64,000 bases of DNA from Polytrichum commune (taxonomy: Eukaryota > Streptophyta > Polytrichopsida > Polytrichales > Polytrichaceae). Made by a program: the position numbers and the translations under genes. Positions 46,618 to 57,899 of this stretch are shown one piece after another. Where the stretch lies: assembly GCA_950295325.1 (NCBI GenBank), contig OX485804.1, positions 2,420,001 to 2,484,000 of the forward strand, written 5' to 3'. Under the pieces are notes generated by a model. The model made no database searches. It was not told the origin of the DNA and was given only the letters and a program-made list of their open reading frames with translations. How positions within the stretch are numbered: the first letter of the stretch is position 1; every line of letters begins with the position of its first letter.

Positions 46618-47985
46618 CTAATGACATGGTTCCTCCTCCTCTTAAAATTGGTCTGCAATCTTTTAATGACCGGTCTTTGTAGTGTTAGAGGGAGCATGAA
46701 AATCTAGTGGTCTATGTCCATGGCCCTCCAGATTCTAGTAGGCCATCATAATGTGGTCGGTTGACGACTTGTGCTTATCTACATGAGAACACCCCAACCC
46801 ATTGTTATCTAGAATCTAGTGGACAAGCGACCTACATGGAAAGTAACCCTAATAAAACTATTTGGTGTAGGCCTTGGTAAAGTTGGTTAACATGTGATTT
46901 TTGTAGATTATGATGTGTGTGTGTTTGGTGGTGGTGGTGGTGATACATTCAAGACAACACACCTTGGGTACCCTAAAAGAACCATGTTTCATCATGTGAA
47001 TGGTTGGGATCTCTCTAATAAAGATGACGTGCAAATTGAATTTAGGCAAATACACATTGGTAGCATATGGAAAAAAGTGAGAGGTTGTGTTCCTTTTAAA
47101 GGTAAATGGGAAGCTAATTACTAAATACAGAGCATCACTTTGATGAGGGTCAATGTGAAACTTTGGACCTATTTAGAACAATGTGGAGAATGATTCACAA
47201 GGATTGAACATATGTCAAGATTGTTATGTCAACTATGATAATGTGAACAAGCAAACACACTAGAACCTTGTGCAAAAAATGTGAATATGAATGTATGTGT
47301 GTGTTTTTGGATTTGTTTGTTGGTGGTTTAAATAATGTAAGTAATATAATGATATAAATAATGCACATAATATAAAATAAGATGTTAATTTCTTTAATAT
47401 TAATGATTCAATTTTGGAAATGAGATTCTTAGTGTGTTTACATTAGGGTCCAAGAAACTTGGAGCCCAAAATATTCCTCGGACTTTATTTTGCACTCAAG
47501 ATCGAATCCAAACTTGAAGATTGGTTTCTCAAACTAGGAGGAGTATTTTTTGAATTATAATCAATAATAATAATGATGATAATGTAGATCGATGAGATTG
47601 GGCAAAAAAGTTATTCCACATTCTTGCCACTTCATTTTCATACATTGGATTCCTTGTGTCCCAATTTCACTCATGATAAATAGGATTACTTGATTTTGAA
47701 GTTTACTTGGTCTTGAATAATAATGTAAACTCACCCTCGTTCTATTATAAGCTCATGAAGGCTGTTGCATTATGTTAAGTTACTTCAAGGAATTAGCCTT
47801 TTTGACACCATCTTGATGTAAAAACTACTGTTAGTCCCATTAAACTCTTGGTTTTCCGGACTTTGATATCAATTTCATTTAGAAAATTACATTAATATCA
47901 TTTTGTGAAATTAAATAAGAAAAAACAGAAAATCCTGGGGCAAGGCCGAGGGTTTTGTGAAGGGAGCCTCGTTCTCGGGAGGACC
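46618..47985. other. Intergenic upstream of the L3 gene
   Basis: AT-rich with only short frames. A GGTGGTGGTGGTG tract lies near 46,929. GC content rises from about 47,930, where the L3 promoter and leader probably begin. Confidence 0.45.
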
Positions 47986-47994
47986 AAACCCTAA
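47986..47994 (+). promoter_or_regulatory. Telo-box upstream of mitochondrial L3
   Basis: AAACCCTAA lies 209 bp before the presumed L3 start codon. Telo-boxes are a known feature of plant ribosomal-protein and growth-linked promoters, where they act with other elements. A related TAGGGTTTA motif occurs in both units of the intron 1 duplication. No convincing TATA box was found nearby, usual for such genes. Confidence 0.45.
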
Positions 47995-48202
47995 GGCGAG
48001 CTTCCAACCGATTGCGCGAAGGCGTTGAGGGTGCGAAGCGCGCAGCTGCGATTTGAGCCTCGTTTCCGAAGATCATCATAATTTCTTCATGCATTACGCA
48101 GTCTTCGTGGTCTGGAATTAAGCTTGGCAGGAAGCAAGATTTGAATGTCACGATCTGTTTAGGAAATGGAGTAGAGACACATATGTTTATGGTCCCTTTA
48201 CG

Positions 48203-50436
48203 ATGGCGGAGGCGGCGATGGTGATGAGAGCGAGCCGGGAGTCGGTCCGGGCTGGAGTAATCGCGATCAAGTGTGGCATGACCGCCGTTTGGGATAAATG
48301 GGGCGCACGAGTGCCCATGACCGTGCTATGGGTGAATGATAACCAAGTGGTGCAGGTCAAGACACAGGATTCTGATGGCCATTTCGCTCTCCAGGTACAA
48401 TCTCAATTACATTTCAAAGAGTGTTTTGATGTGAGAAAGAGAGTCTCCCTTGAGATGTCAAATGGTATACAATCACATGCTCAGGGTTTAGGGTTTAAGG
48501 ATTGGGGTTGAATATTCTGGAGCCAATTTCTGCTTTAATAGCAAGAAGAGATGACTCCGATGTTGCCACCGGCGCGAATTACATCTCAAAGATGTGTGGA
48601 TGTGAGGGAGAGAGTTGCCTTTGAGGTGCCAAATGATAAAGAATCACATGCTCAGGGTCTAGGAATGAGTATTTAGGGTTTAAGGATTGGAGTTCTGGAG
48701 CCAATTCCTACTTTAACAGAAAGAATAGATGACTCCGATGTTGCCACCAGCGTGAAATGGGGTTGCTTCATCTTTGAGTTCGTCGAAGTGTATATCTAAT
48801 CCCAAAAACAGGCATCACAAGAATTAGAATGCCCTTGAAGACTACTGCCTCCTTGAAAATATCCGGTCCACCCAGATGCCCCCACTATGATTGGGTGGTG
48901 GACCATAGGTGGTAGGGTGCACCAGAAATCGAATGTTCGGATGGTTAGGCTTGACCTTGGAATTTGCATGGGATCTGAGTTAAGGCCTTGGGTTTTAGTT
49001 CAAGATTCCTCTATAGCAATCTTGAACTTGAGATTGCTGAATTGCCAGATGAGGAATGCCAGTTTTATGTGTTTGTTGTTGTTGCGGAATTGCAGATTGG
49101 AGCAGGGCAGCGTAAGGCAAAACAATTGACTAAACCAGAATTAGGCCACTTCAAGGCGGCAGGAGTGCCATTGAAACAACACTTGGCGGAGTTTCCAGTG
49201 ACAGAGGATGCAATTCTACCTGTGGGCACAGAGCTCACAGTTCGTCACTTTCAGCCTGGCCAGTATGTGGACATTGCTGGAATCACCACCGGGAAAGGAT
49301 TTCAGGTCCTCTCAAACGCCCATATCGTTTTTAAAGTTAAATTCTGATTGTTCTTGGATCCAATCTGGAAGTTTATGGTCTTCTTGAAAATTCCTATGTG
49401 GGTTGGAAGGTGTATAATGTTTGGAGTATTTCTTTGGTGTATTTTGAACAGGGTGGAATGAAGAGGTGGGGATTTGCTGGTATGCCCGCTTCTCATGGTG
49501 CGTCACTTTCACATCGAAGTTTGGGATCTACTGGTGGACGTCAGGATCCTGGCAAGGTACAGCGTTTACAACATGGATAACTTGGTTTTGTTTTACATTG
49601 TGAATTATTGCTGTGCCACATATTGGTCTACAATTGGTCATATTTCTCTTTACAACTGCTGTGGGTGGGTTTTTAGAGGCAACTTTAATGTATTTTCATG
49701 GCCGTAATGTTTTGTACAAATTAAAGCTCAATCTGAGGGTGAAAGCACCTGTACTTATCATCTTTAATAGGTTATGGGGTACATTAAAGATTCTTCCTCA
49801 TGTCTTCGCGGTATGCTGTTTGAAGGATTTGGGAGATGCACCTTAGTGATTGTTAATGTAGTAATGTTCATCTGAGTTGCCAAACCAAATGTGGAAATTG
49901 CATGAATGCAGGTTTTTAAAGGCAAGAAGATGGCGGGGCACATGGGAGCAGTGAGGAGAACGGTGAAGAATGTCTGGATTTATAAAGTTGAACCTGAACG
50001 AGATCTTCTATGGGTCCGGGGTCAGGTGAGTTGTGTCCTTAACTTCTGTTTCCTTCTGTCATCTTGTCTCTTTTGGTGGGCATTTTGAAGTTCCAGGGAA
50101 GGTATGAAATGAGGAGTGTGGGTAAAATTAATGGTTTCATGCTCTCTGGGATTATGTATCACTTTATGTTCTAAGAATTCTGTAACTATCTCATGGATTG
50201 GGGAGTCCAATTATGCCTAAAAGCTTGTTGAATTCACTGTTCTAATTTTGTGTGTTTGATGATTTTATCAATAGGTTCCTGGCCACAAGGGAAATTTTGT
50301 TTACATCAGGGATGCTTTTTACAAGAAGCCTGATTTCTCAGTAGTTCCTTTTCCTGCTTACGAACCAAATGCAGAGGATGATTTATCTCCATTAATTGCT
50401 GATTTGGGTGATATGGATCCGTACTTGCAAGACTAA
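48203..50436 (+). CDS. Mitochondrial large-subunit ribosomal protein L3 (uL3m), five exons
   Basis: A core protein of the mitochondrial large ribosomal subunit; uL3 folds against the rRNA near the peptidyl-transferase centre. Exons: 48,203-48,394, 49,096-49,305, 49,452-49,556, 49,912-50,025 and 50,275-50,436; every intron is GT-AG and phase 0, giving 260 aa. Markers in order: [19 protein letters not shown] (from residue 20), [32 protein letters not shown], then the uL3 signature [20 protein letters not shown] (from 135), [28 protein letters not shown] and a C-terminal [19 protein letters not shown] that is typical of the plant organelle form rather than the bacterial protein. The stop is TAA at 50,434. 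Plant homologues are about 60 aa longer at the N-terminus because of a mitochondrial targeting peptide. Here the start is the first ATG after an in-frame stop at 48,119, but the frame is open between (27 codons) and a possible splice acceptor (cttggcag, 48,123-48,130) precedes it, so an upstream exon encoding the targeting peptide is likely. Confidence 0.93.
48405..48750 (+). repeat. 172-bp tandem duplication inside L3 intron 1
   Basis: The unit from AATTACATTTCAAAGA (48,405) recurs from AATTACATCTCAAAGA (48,577). Both contain GAATCACATGCTCAGGG or CAATCACATGCTCAGGG, TTAGGGTTTAAGGATTGG, TTCTGGAGCCAATT and GATGACTCCGATGTTGCCACC. It accounts for about half of the 701-bp intron. The two units each keep a telo-box-like TAGGGTTTA. 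Confidence 0.8.
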
Positions 50437-52117
50437 GAAGTTTCTGCAATCAGAATATCCATTTTGTCCAGATGTTGAGGGATTCCTGGGAGGCTCAAGA
50501 GTTTGAAACTGTATGTCCAGATGCTGTGGTGTAAGTCTTGCTCATGACAAAACATGGCTACCAAATGAGTGAGAAGTAATTGCTGCAGGGTTTAGTGCTA
50601 GGAAAAGAGTTGGGGACATTTCTCTTTCACCTCATTGGTGATTGTTCGACTGCAGCATAGTTGTGCTACACTTCTCAGAAGAGTGATTGTCACAAACTCA
50701 GTCTACAGCAATTCAAGCCCTTGAGTCTCAGCCATTTGGCTTTATAGGACAACGGTCATTGTGTACATTAGGTACGGTCCTCTTTGAAGAGCAGATTGCT
50801 GTTGTTAGTCCCAAAAAATTAGACCAAGAAAGGCAGGATATTCAGAACTGAGAAAATCCTCATTTGTGAACTTGAATTTTTGCTTATTGTGGAATAGTTA
50901 CGATGTTGTCAGTGCAATTTTCCAAACATTAGTCTTATCTGTGAAAAATCTATTGTAGCTGCAGTTGGGGCCCAAACAATGCAACAAAGATCAATTTTTG
51001 TTAATACGGACAACTCAACACTCAAAATGATATATACAATTAGATTTCTGATATGTACAAATTGGAAGTTAAAGATGCCGGTAGTGTTAAGATATATCTA
51101 TGATTAGGATACATTCCCTGTGATGGGTGAAGCTTATAACCGTGCTGGGGTCGAGTTGTGTTGAAAAGGTCCTTCATGGACTGAAGATTATTCTGCCTAA
51201 GCCCTTGGATGCACCCACATATGACTTTGAAGGTCTATGATCGAACTGAGTTTTTTAATTTATTTTAATTATTCTAGTAAATTAATAAATTAATTTTAAT
51301 ATGAGACAGAAGGCCAACCCGGCCAACGCCAAATGAATTAACACAGAAAGAGAAAACGTGTCCTCACCGAGGGGAGGCGATCAAACTGAGTTTGGCAACC
51401 AGCGACTCTGGGATAGATGTCTTACAATCCATTTTTAGTTTCGAGATCATGCTAAATATTGTATTTAGGGTCACTTACTATTTGGAGTTACCTGATGCTA
51501 TACCTTGTTACTATTAATGTATAATTTTACCAAGAAAAAATGTTAATGTCTTACAATGTCCAAACAATTTGACCTTTGTTCACAAAAAAAGAGATACAGT
51601 AAATAGTCATTACATTGCGTAATACCAAAAAGTAAGTGGCACTAAGCACAATAATTAGTGTAGTTTTCAAAGCCATTTCCATGATTTTTCACATCTATGG
51701 GAAGGCAAAAGGTATCTACAAAAATACATTGTTGTGTCTTACCCAAAATAGATTGGAAAAGAACAAGAAGTTAAAAAGGTAAAGAACGTTGTAGAGCACT
51801 GTCATCCATATATCGTTTGCATGACTGGCATTACAATACTTTGGAGGTAGTCTAATTCAAATCGATCTAATTCTATCAAGATACTAAGATGTCTCATTGG
51901 TTGATGGGCTAGGATAATGATTCACCGATCACCTCTTGATACTATGAATGCAAACTCTTGCTTTTTGTCCACAATATTAGAGAAGCATTGCATCACTTTA
52001 ACCAATTATTGACCTGAATCATTGTTCTGTCACATGATCAAGGAAATGCACTTCAACTGGAGGTTGGCATCCACTCATTTCATATTTTGCATGTAGCGTA
52101 ATTGCATATGGTAGATG
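50437..52117 (+). other. L3 3' UTR, then intergenic
   Basis: The L3 transcript probably ends within the first few hundred bases; no strong AATAAA was seen there. Further on, 51,240-51,340 is very AT-rich. A GGCACTAAGCACAATAATTAGTGTAG relic of a CACTA-ended MITE lies at about 51,639-51,664. Nothing else recognised. Confidence 0.4.
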
Positions 52118-52441
52118 TTTGTTAAATGGTTACCTATGCTGAGTAGCCCAGTTCTCCTAGGATATGAAACATGGTTAGTAAATCCAAACCGAGGCTGTAG
52201 TCACTTTCCTCACAATTTTTGGAGCTTATATAATATCTTACTTATCATCAAAGTGAAGAATCTTGTGCTCATTGAATGGTCATATAGGTCCCCCCCATTC
52301 AGTAGATTATTGAGTATGTAGTTCAATCTCCTTTAAACACATGTCGTTCTGTTATCTGTTCTTGGACCCACAGCTAACCACATACCATTCAAATATAGGC
52401 GTCCGATCATGATAAGTAGCTGACTTAGGCACGTTGACGTA
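52118..52441 (+). mobile_element. Solo copy of the 44-46 kb TIR family beside the U2 cluster
   Basis: TTAAATGGTTACC, CAGTTCTCCTAGGATATGAA, ACTTATCATCAAAGTGAAGA, TTGAATGGTCATATAGGTCC, AACACATGTCGTT, AACCACATACCATTCAAATA and CTTAGGCACGTTGACGTA follow the order of 44,350-44,690. Its right end lies about 340 bp from the first U2 relic. Non-coding. Confidence 0.65.
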
Positions 52442-52781
52442 TGCATTGAGGCGAATGGGATCATTTGTGATGATAAGATTGGCCAACTTTGCAGTTGTCC
52501 CCACCTCCATGCAAACTATTCAATACGAGGCACAAAGAACAAATCAACACAACCTGCAAAAATTTCTGGTCCACAGAGACAAATTGCTGCAACAATGACT
52601 TTCATGTTCGAAAGAAATGAGGAGAAAGTGTCCTAAAGTAGATATAATCTTGTTGCTTAAGATCAATTTCATTTCATATCATGGCGTTTCTAATATCAAT
52701 TGCTCCATCCTCGATATCAAGACTTCGTTGGACTTCGGAGCTCGAGATGGTATACAATTTGGTATATTTGAGTCCCCAATA

Positions 52782-52944
52782 TGAGGATATGCCTGCCAAG
52801 GAGGTAGTGCAATACCATGCGACCCTTTCAACCTCAGACACCAAGCTGCCGGAAGAGCCCATGCCCCAAAGAAATTAGATAAATACCATCAATGAACCTT
52901 GTATCAGATATTAAACTGATAGGAACAAATACTACACTTGATCT
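52782..52944 (-). pseudogene. U2 snRNA pseudogene A, 5'-truncated
   Basis: On the minus strand the sequence runs AGATCAAGTGTAGTATTTGT, then CTATCAGTTTAATATCTGAT (loop II region), ..GAAATTAG region, and GGTATTGCACTACCTCCTTG (stem-loop IV). It starts at about U2 nucleotide 25, so stem I and its promoter are missing; upstream DNA switches abruptly to the spacer family of 57.9 kb (CGTGAATATAG..). It cannot make U2 RNA. Confidence 0.85.
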
Positions 52945-53935
52945 CGTGAATATAGTTGCTTACATGGTGTAGAACGTCAAAGGAAATGGAGTGATGAATG
53001 ATGAGAATTTTCAGTAAAGCAATCACTTCCATTCCTCTTTCTCTTGATGCGATGATTCAGCCTAAGGTTCACCTCCCTTAATCCTCTTGATCGAGTTTCG
53101 TCGTGACTGTCACACTTGTTGTGTGCTTATTCCTTGCACAATGTCTCCCCCAAGCTAATGAGCTTCCCAATCTTACATTCTAGAAAGGTCAAGGTATATA
53201 TATGCAAGGGTAGACTGACACAAGGCACACTAAAATCTTGTATAATGTAGTCAATACTTCACCAAACTCTAGTCAGCCAACATCAAGACATGTTGTGAAT
53301 TTTTATTGAAGTTGAGTTGTGATTCCTTTGACTTGAACATGTTCTCAATAGAGCTCCATATATGGCACAATCTCCACCTTCTCACAAGGCCTACATCTCC
53401 TTAATTGAGTGACTTTTGTGTCGTAAATGCATGAAGTATTGAACAGTTGTGCAATGCAACACAATCTTACATATTTTATCACTCCTTGGCACATACATCA
53501 TAGTACAAGCCAGCAACGGCCCTCTCACATTCTCCAAAATGCAAGTTGTCTTGACTTTGCTCTTAGGCTTGAATTGCAGCATAGACATGGCACAAAGGTT
53601 CATATGGGTGAGTCGCAATGAGGCCGCACAATCATAAAAAGAAGCCATTCGTAAAACTACACAATAACGAAAACAAGAAGGAATATTCGCAATTGCCCTT
53701 CAATGTCTGAGCATGAAGCTAACAAAGTAGAGGAAAGTGAGCAAGCATTGGGAAGGCCGATGGATTGCATATTGAGGTTCATGGTGTGTTTTGAGAAGAA
53801 GTGCATAGGTATTGGAATGTAGAGAAGAGTTGGACTTGATTGTCCCATATGTCTCACGAGGTCACATAGGGAGGAGGGGAAACAGGCCGGGGATTCGTGG
53901 CACTCATGTATTTTCATTAGTGAGAGTTCATTCAT
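52945..53935 (+). repeat. U2-spacer repeat, first copy
   Basis: Collinear in the same orientation with 57,925-59,300. Shared phrases include CCATTCCTCTTTCTCT, GAGCTTCCCAAT.TTACATTC, AAGGTATATATATGCA, TGAAGTTGAGTTGTG, GACATGGCACAAAGG or GACATGGCACGAAGG, GTCGCAATGAGGC.GCACAA and ATTGTCCCATA. The last resembles the U2 upstream element at 57,451 (here at 53,842), but no TATA box follows. It represents the flank of a U2 unit whose RNA body is gone. Confidence 0.8.
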
Positions 53936-55181
53936 CTTTGCGGATGAGATGAACTTTAGACACTACCTCACGTTGTCGGCTCCTTGTCTCAATGGTTTCA
54001 AAGATACCAAGTTTTAGTAGTTATAAATGATCCTAGTCTAATCTAATACCTAAGGCAATAATACAAAGGGGGTTAGATAAAATAAAAATGCCTCGTATAG
54101 AAACAAGTGGGTGCATCATGCGTTGCCAACCTATGATTACTAGTCCGGTTATTTTTAAGAAATTAATATGGGCGGACATTAAATACCCCCTCACGAACTT
54201 TCGGGGGTGTCAAATCCGGGCTAGGGCAACCCTCTAAGAAATTTTTGAACCCAATAAACAACTGTTGCCCATCCCGTCCAATTTCGAAAAAAACATTGCC
54301 CTTGCATTCTTGAAGGCCGCTTGACTACAAATCCCATATTGAGTGCACTTCACTTCAAGGTCTAAAATCCAATATATATGTGCACTTCCAATTAGTAAAT
54401 AAGCAATTGATTGGGATTTCATTCCGGAAGTGAAACCATCAATGAAGCACGTAATTAACTTGGAGGTCAAAAACATTACAAAATCCTCATTAACATTGAG
54501 GTTATAATTTTATGACCTAAAACTATCTTTGACATCCTAATGATAGATTAGTGCAAGTGTTCATAAAATGACCAAAATGAAACAATGAATGTAGAATATA
54601 AAACATACAACAAAAAAAAAATATATATAAATCAATCTTATTTTTTTAGGTGATATAATATGAGCTATAAATAAATGGTATGTTATTTAGAATTAGACTT
54701 GTGGGACAACGTTATGGATGGGGTATACTCAGAAAATCATAAGTTTCTGACTATAGCCTATCTGAAATATTGTGATATTTTATCGTCATCAAATATTGTA
54801 TCATCTTTAAAATCACATGGTGTATATTAATTATTTTCAAATAATAATAATAATAATAATGAATTTATTTTTGAGTCCACCAATTTATCATAAGTTGATA
54901 TATATTATTTTGACATATTACAAATGTTTGAGCAATCACACCCGTGCAAAATAAGTGAATTATGAACAAATAAATGTCTATAACAACACATCATTATTAT
55001 ATATTGCACACGTTGATATCTTGCGATATTTATCAAAATAACCATGTGGAATTCAAAGCCACATCATGACCTTGGATACAGCTTATGGGAGGTTAGAAAA
55101 TGGGCTTAGAGCATCCAATGCCACATCATTGCCTCTTGCCAACTAATTGATATTTACAAAATAGCTAGTAGTTCACAATAG
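53936..55181. other. AT-rich unique stretch within the U2 cluster
   Basis: Contains (TAA)n at 54,841-54,860. No gene, U2 relic or repeat partner was recognised. It separates pseudogene A and its flank from the palindrome. Confidence 0.45.
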
Positions 55182-55357
55182 CTATGAGGGAGAAATAGGT
55201 CTTACATGCCAACTCGGAGGCGTTTCACTAAAGTAAGCTCCATCCAAGCTTCTTGATGGACTCATCCGATTTTTGTTACCGGATGACTTTCCTTGAGTGC
55301 CATGAATCCCCGGCCGGGGAAACATGTGCTTATTGTGAAGTTGAAGAGTGAAGAAGT

Positions 55358-55550
55358 ATACCTTTCTCGGCCTTTGAGTAAGATCAAGTGTAGTGTTTGT
55401 TCTTATCAGTTTATAATATGATACGAGACTCATAGAGTCTCATTCTAATAATCTAATTATTTTCAGGTGTGGGCTCATAAGGCAGCTTGCTGTCCCAAGC
55501 TGCAAGCATCACCATGGTATTGCACTACCTCCTTGGCAGGCACAACACTC
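55358..55550 (+). pseudogene. U2 snRNA pseudogene B (outer left)
   Basis: Starts ATACCTTTCTCGGCCTTTGA (one base lost in stem-loop I), keeps GATCAAGTGTAGTGTTTGTT, so the branch-point-pairing GTAGTA has become GTAGTG, and continues to GGTATTGCACTACCTCCTTG. The loop II region is altered (CAGTTTATAATATGATACGA). No upstream element or TATA box at the proper spacing. Non-functional. Confidence 0.85.
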
Positions 55551-55593
55551 CCTTCGGGGATTCAAACAGACCAAAATTGGACAAATTCAACGA

Positions 55594-55927
55594 CACTGAT
55601 ATGTGCAATTAAGTAACCCAACGCTAATTCATCGACAGTCGACACTATTTAGAAGTTTTTTAACCAGGAAATGTAGTTTAACTATTGTTGCCACACGGAT
55701 TGATAGGCAAAGTTATAAGCTTTTGTGATCTGATTTTGACCGAAGGTGATTTGCATAGGTGAAGAGACGACCTATTCGCAAAAGGCAACCTAACAGTACA
55801 TAATCAATGCAGAGCTGATATGTGCTATAGGTTACGGCCGCTATATGAACGTATACACAAAGGCCTCAGTTTTTGTGATCTGGTTTTGTCCCAAGGTAAA
55901 ATGCATGGTAAATTGCACATGTCAGTG
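55594..55927. mobile_element. Two adjacent MITE relics in the left palindrome arm
   Basis: The first begins CACTGATATGTGCAATTAAG at 55,594 and ends near 55,810 with a worn complement; it contains AAGTTATAAGCTTTTGTGAT. The second (about 55,812-55,927) begins CTGATATGTGCTATAGGTTA and ends AATTGCACATGTCAGTG followed by TA. Both belong to the 33.7-kb family and have partners at the mirrored places in the right arm, so they were inserted before the arms were duplicated. Confidence 0.65.
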
Positions 55928-56060
55928 TAGAAGATGATGCAAGAGAATGTGATGTAATATTTTATTTAATGCAAACATTCTTTAATTATGGACATGGCTG
56001 GCACACTCGTGAATGCAGTGTGGAAGATGAATTAGTCGAAGCAGCTTAGAGGATGAACAC

Positions 56061-56357
56061 AAACGAGTGCTTTGCCTCCTTGCTTTACCTATGGCATCCG
56101 CTTGTTAGCATGAGAGTAGTATTGAGTATGACTACTTACATGGTGAAGAATGCTGATCTCTGAAGGCATGCACTGCAGTGCTCTAACATATCTGGGGCTG
56201 GAATGCATATCTTAGCTCATCGTCACACATCTTGTATTATTCATAGCTTGTGCATCCTAGAATGAACATGTCCATAATTGAAAAAAAAATTGAGGTGACG
56301 TGGCCGCCCCAGAGGGCGGCATTTCGGGAAGAGGCTATAAGCCTCCTCCTCGAACAT
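56061..56357. other. ~297-bp stretch present only in the left arm
   Basis: The right arm reads ATGAACAC directly followed by GATGAGCAAC (complement of about 60,880-60,900); in the left arm the same sequences are parted by 297 bp. The extra DNA starts with a block similar to 57,890-57,960 (GGCATCCG.TTGTTAGCATGA, ATGACTACTTACATGGTGAA) and ends with a GC-rich hairpin (CCGCCCCAGAGGGCGG near 56,303). Either an insertion derived from U2-spacer DNA or a loss in the right arm. Confidence 0.65.
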
Positions 56358-57450
56358 GATGAGCAACGGATTGAGATTCGAGATGTGTTTCCATATCCAC
56401 AAGTGTCACACTTCAAGTAATTCTTTTACAGATAACAATTTCAACTTGCTGATACAAATTAGCACGCATGTATTTCGGGTGTATTTGCTAATCAATGTGA
56501 AGCACGCTCCTTCCTAGTTCAATATAGCAGAGGAGAGAGTATTTCATTAGACGATGGGCTAAGTATGCATGAGTTGACACTACATTTTGGACACCAAAAG
56601 AGCTGCTACGGTGCCAAAGCTTTTTGCAATCCTGTAGGGATCAATGTAACGACAGAGAAAATAATAAAGCCATGTCACATCCACCCTAGCAGAGAGAAGC
56701 AAGTACACAACAACGAGCCGCACATGAATTAGCGATGCAAAGACATCTGAAGTTGCAGAATTGAACGACATTATGTAAACAAAGCCGATGGAGTGGAAAG
56801 ATTGAGTAAACTTTGAGATAGACGAAATTCGGACATTACCTCCATCCATCCCGATCCATGGTTGTAAACCTTCGAGTCCTATCCCGCGTGAGAAAATCAG
56901 AATTACGGGAAACGAATGAATTGGTAGATTGTGTTCCATTGGGACAACGAAGGCTTGGGGTGGGGCCAGCCAGGGTTTAGGGTTTGAGCTCCCACAAAAA
57001 TAAAAGTGCTCGGATGCTTCAGGTGTTGGAACTGCACAGACGTGGTAATTGGTTAACTTCTAATATGGCAGGAGATGCTCATCAGCTGTAGGTGAACTTG
57101 TGGCATTCTGAATTTGGTCACTGGATGTACTTTGGAAATAAGTGTATCGAGGTCTGGAAGGTCAAACAATCTGATGGTTTCTGGCATAATTGGGATTGCA
57201 AGCGCCTGGAATGCGTGTGCCATTAGCTTTTCTGTTCAGGTTTTCAGAATTAGAGATTCAGAATTTACAGTTGGACTTTGAGACGGTTGGGCAACCACAA
57301 GTCGGTACATTTCTCATTTGTATTAGATGTATGTAATAGCCACGGTGACAAAAGGACCTGCCCTGGAGAGTGTTGGTTGCAGTTAGAAGCAGGCCTATGT
57401 GGAGAAGTTTATGAGTAGTGATGAATAGTGCAAAAGAAATGGACTGTGTT

Positions 57451-57500
57451 GTCCCATACTTGACAGGAGGTGCGATTCAGGGCAGAGGCGGAGCTTATAA
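57451..57500 (+). promoter_or_regulatory. U2 promoter: upstream sequence element and TATA box
   Basis: GTCCCATACTT at 57,451-57,461 matches the first half of the plant snRNA upstream element (RTCCCACATCG). TTATAA at 57,495-57,500 lies 25-30 bp before the RNA start. The 33-bp gap between them is that of plant snRNA genes read by RNA polymerase II; polymerase III snRNA genes have about ten fewer. A conserved CCAAA..AAACC..AATTGGACAA block after the RNA (57,731-57,753) may be the 3'-end signal. Confidence 0.75.
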
Positions 57501-57524
57501 TCGGAAGCTGAAGTGTGAAGAGGC

Positions 57525-57718
57525 ATACCTTTCTCGGCCTTTTGGCTAAGATCAAGTGTAGTATCTGTTCTTATCAGCTTAATATCTGATACGAGGCTCA
57601 TCGAGCCTCATGATATTAATCTAATTTATTCCGGGTGTAGTTCATATGTCAGCTTGCTGTCGGAGGCCGCAAGTGTCGCCATGGTATTGCACAACCTCCT
57701 TGGCAGGCACAACCCTCC
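57525..57718 (+). ncRNA. U2: U2 spliceosomal snRNA, intact copy C
   Basis: U2 pairs with the intron branch point in the spliceosome. Stem-loop I: TCTCGGCCTTTTGGCTAAGA. The branch-point-pairing GTAGTA is at nucleotides 34-39 (57,558-57,563), the expected place, in GATCAAGTGTAGTATCTGTT. Stem IIa: CTTATCAG..CTGATA; stem IIb: GAGGCTCATCGAGCCTC. An Sm-like site AATTTATTCCGG lies at 57,623-57,634, a little unlike the usual U-rich form. Stem III is built on CTTGC/GCAAG (about 57,653-57,673). Stem-loop IV: GCCATGGTATTGCACAACCTCC with closing TTGGC, carrying the U2B'' loop. Length is about 194 nt; the 3' end is placed by comparison with known U2 and is uncertain by a few bases. Its promoter is intact. 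Confidence 0.95.
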
Positions 57719-57899
57719 CCTTTCGGGGATCCAAAGAAACCAAAATTGGACAACTTCAATCCACATTTGAAGCAGGAGGGGATGATGTGCTCTTGATTCA
57801 ATTATTGGTATATTATTCGAGAAATCGCTGGATCTATTGAGAATGAAGAGAGGGATATGAATTTGTCGAGGCAACATAATTGGATTCTTTGGTTGTGGC

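Larger units (their letters stand above)
56952..57752 (+). repeat. Near-identical core, left arm
   Basis: Pairs with 59,574-60,373 (reverse). Coordinates sum to a constant 117,325 over at least 56,954-57,525, so there is no net indel between them, and by eye almost every base agrees; one visible difference is GGGATTGCAAG against GGGGTTGCAAG. Just beyond the U2 3' end there is one 1-base indel and one substitution (57,712-57,724). At both outer edges similarity drops at once. The core contains a double telo-box (56,972-56,985; mirrored 60,340-60,353). Confidence 0.85.
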
